Assembly (NCBI GenBank): GCA_021162905.1
Contig: JAGGXT010000358.1
Location: 1 to 7,287, forward strand
Direction of reading: 5' to 3'
DNA length: 7,287 bases
From: Candidatus Odinarchaeota archaeon
GTDB taxonomy: Archaea > Asgardarchaeota > JAGGXT01
Within the stretch, counting starts at the first letter, position 1. The number at the start of each line of letters is the position of its first letter. Positions 6,185-7,287 of this stretch are shown piece after piece. A program made the translations under genes and the position numbers. The notes under the pieces were generated by a model. That model saw only the letters and a list, made by a program, of their open reading frames with translations. It had not been told where the DNA came from and did no database searches.

Positions 6185-6796
6185 TTATTCTTCTTCTCCA
6201 AGCTCTCTCAGCAATCGCAAAAGCACAAGTTCTGAAATCTTTTTAAAACCTTCTATAATCCCAATACCCCTGGGAGCTACTGTTTCAAAAAAGGCGTCTG
6301 CATGGTCAAATATCTTTTTTATGAGATAAACTGGTGCCGCATTAGGCAGATCACGTTTATTGATGAAAACAACCATTGGCAGATCTTTTCCTATTTCTTT
6401 TCCTAGAATTTTTTTGGTAAGTTTCTTAAGTTCTTTATAGCTTTCTAAGTTATCTTTAATTCTTGTCATCTGAGAATCTGCTACAAAAATAAAACCATCC
6501 GCATATTTCACTTGCTCTAACACTATAGCACGTCTATCAGAATACTGTTCTTGACCGGGAACAGTATAACAATGAAATAAAACTTGGACTTTGCTTTTTT
6601 CATCCTCAGGTAAGATTACGAATGGAACAAAATCGAACATCATTGTAGAACCTTTTTCGTCCTCTATCTTAATTAGCTCACCTTTTTTAAGAAACGGTAC
6701 ATTATTATATATGTATTCTAATGCTGTAGTTTTTCCGGCCTCTGAAGGTCCCCAAAATATAAAGAATATATGAATCTCACTATCTTCTTTCTTCAT
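6185..6796 (-). CDS. MglA-family small Ras-like GTPase
   Basis: This 203-residue GTP-binding switch protein aligns by eye along its whole length with MglA, the bacterial polarity GTPase of Myxococcus. The P-loop is GPSEAGKTT (16-24). Thr51 followed by MMFDFVPF matches the MglA switch I segment (TLFFDFLPL). YTVPGQEQYSDRR (77-89) is the MglA-type G3/switch II, with Thr in place of the usual DxxG aspartate. GFIFVADSQ (101-109), NKRDLPNA (146-153) and ETVAPRGIGI (171-180) complete G4 and G5. The C-terminus ends in Glu-Glu-Glu, with no cysteine for lipidation and no membrane segment. GAGGGAG at 6801-6807 sits 4 bases before the ATG. The gene follows the helical 132-residue gene by 12 bases and so is probably in an operon with it. 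No Roadblock (MglB-type GAP/effector) protein lies in the window. Its stop codon directly abuts that of the transglutaminase-like gene on the other strand. Confidence 0.92.
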   Translation of the reverse strand: MKKEDSEIHIFFIFWGPSEAGKTTALEYIYNNVPFLKKGELIKIEDEKGSTMMFDFVPFVILPEDEKSKVQVLFHCYTVPGQEQYSDRRAIVLEQVKYADGFIFVADSQMTRIKDNLESYKELKKLTKKILGKEIGKDLPMVVFINKRDLPNAAPVYLIKKIFDHADAFFETVAPRGIGIIEGFKKISELVLLRLLRELGEEE

Positions 6797-6808
6797 TTAG
6801 CTCCCTCA

Positions 6809-7207
6809 CTAAAGGGAATTAAAAATACTTGGTGGTATCCCTAATTTTACTAAATGTTTCGAGACATTGTCATATAGTCCTTTGTTAATCATTTCAAGCA
6901 AATCTACTGGGATTCCCAATTGTACAAGTTTTGATTTTAAGGCCCCGCTCTTTGGTATCAGTTGTTGCGCTCTTTTCATAGTTTCTACCATTACGGTATT
7001 AAAGAATGCGTTATCTATGAATCCTTGTTTATATAGCATCGTGCAATCATTTGCCATGCATCGAAGTCTTTCGGTTGCCTTATTTAGTCTAATATACTCT
7101 ATAAGAGCACTATTTCTCATTTCCAATTCTTCTCGTGTTAAATTCATTTTTATCTTTATTCTTGATTCTTGAAATAAGCCTCTAAAAAGGCTTCTCAACA
7201 AACCCAT
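6809..7207 (-). CDS. All-helical protein of unknown family, upstream partner of the MglA-type GTPase
   Basis: I do not recognise this 132-residue protein. It begins with a short amphipathic stretch MGLLRSLFRGLFQ that could touch a membrane. Charged, probably helical segments follow (TREELEMRNSALIEYIRLNK, 24-43; ATERLRCMANDCTMLYKQG, 44-62; FFNTVMVETMKRAQQLI, 68-84). The C-terminal third holds two copies of a short motif, LVQLGIPVDLL (94-104) and LVKLGIPPSIF (119-129), offset by 25 residues. No Roadblock/LC7 pattern of alternating strands is visible, so it is not an obvious MglB. ATG 7207 is chosen because GGTGAT (7212-7217) lies 4 bases upstream; GTG 7216, three codons earlier, would lie inside that site. 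The gene is first in a two-gene minus-strand unit with the GTPase 12 bases downstream, suggesting a regulator, effector or anchor of that GTPase. The role is inferred from position alone. Confidence 0.72.
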   Translation of the reverse strand: MGLLRSLFRGLFQESRIKIKMNLTREELEMRNSALIEYIRLNKATERLRCMANDCTMLYKQGFIDNAFFNTVMVETMKRAQQLIPKSGALKSKLVQLGIPVDLLEMINKGLYDNVSKHLVKLGIPPSIFNSL

Positions 7208-7214
7208 ATTAATC

Positions 7215-7230
7215 ACCGATTAATCTCGGT
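7215..7230. repeat. Inverted repeat before the helical-protein gene
   Basis: ACCGA-TTAATC-TCGGT is a perfect 5-bp inverted repeat with a 6-base centre. On the minus strand its last three bases (GGT) are also the start of the ribosome binding site GGTGAT. It could be a repressor operator near the transcription start, or a small RNA hairpin that partly hides the site. The stem is short, so chance is a real possibility. Confidence 0.4.
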
Positions 7231-7247
7231 CAAAAACATAATATGAC

Positions 7248-7257
7248 TTATTTTATG
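7248..7257 (-). promoter_or_regulatory. Candidate TATA box of the minus-strand helical-protein/GTPase unit
   Basis: Read on the minus strand this is CATAAAATAA. A start about 25 bases downstream (~7226) would give a leader of ~19 bases that includes the ribosome binding site and lies at the inverted repeat. No clear purine-rich BRE precedes it, so support is weak. Confidence 0.3.
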
Positions 7258-7287
7258 GAAAATGTACTCCCTATCCATAGATAATAC

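Noticed and set aside
6867..7172. 101-residue plus-strand reading frame antisense to the helical-protein gene
   Set aside because: It has no ribosome binding site, its composition is a mirror of the opposite strand, and the minus-strand gene has a good start site, close operon spacing to the GTPase and coherent helical pattern.
6809..7207. Reading the helical protein as MglB/Roadblock or as an ESCRT-III protein because of its short amphipathic start
   Set aside because: No alternating strand-helix Roadblock pattern is visible, and the chain is too short and lacks the long basic helical hairpin expected of ESCRT-III. I leave it as unknown.
1..7287. CRISPR array, insertion sequence, tRNA or rRNA
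   Set aside because: No regularly spaced direct repeats, transposase motifs, tRNA T-loop sequences or rRNA-like conserved blocks were seen on either strand.

Overview
The window looks like an AT-rich archaeal chromosome fragment. The archaeal markers are a type II methionine aminopeptidase, a Taw2-type tRNA wyosine enzyme, a PflX-type radical SAM protein, strong GGTGA/GAGGG-type Shine-Dalgarno sites, and ATG, GTG and TTG starts. A ubiquitin-like protein, an E2-like protein and an MglA-type small GTPase would fit a TACK- or Asgard-grade or other uncultivated archaeon. I cannot fix the lineage from the sequence alone.

Bases 63-3760 hold a tightly packed plus-strand run of housekeeping-type genes: PflX-like radical SAM protein, Taw2, CPBP-family membrane protease and type II methionine aminopeptidase. 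Junctions are short or overlapping (14 bp, 34 bp, and a start just past a stop codon), so they are probably at least partly co-transcribed.

After a 73-bp gap with a plausible promoter comes the most interesting part, bases 3834-6184. It is a plus-strand cassette of four genes: a 102-residue beta-grasp (ubiquitin-like) protein ending in Val-Gly, a 221-residue protein with an E2 (ubiquitin-conjugating) signature and one single cysteine, an unrecognised 67-residue acidic/proline-containing protein, and a transglutaminase-like protein with Ig-like N-terminal domains but no signal peptide. Junctions are +2 bp, an 8-bp overlap and an immediate abutment (or a 4-bp ATGA overlap if the alternative ATG is used), the pattern of an operon. 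No E1, RING or JAB gene is visible. The cassette looks like a possible minimal protein-modification module: modifier, conjugating enzyme, accessory peptide, and a papain-fold enzyme that might remove or cross-link. That functional reading is inference.

On the minus strand, converging on the cassette with zero bases between the two stop codons, is a second two-gene unit (7207-6185). It has an all-helical 132-residue protein of unknown family, then an MglA-family small GTPase. MglA GTPases normally pair with a Roadblock (MglB) protein; here the partner position is taken by the unrelated helical protein. Its upstream region has a TATA-like element and a 16-bp inverted repeat overlapping the ribosome binding site.

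No stretch above 300 bases lacks a gene. I found no tRNA, rRNA, CRISPR array, insertion sequence or transposase.
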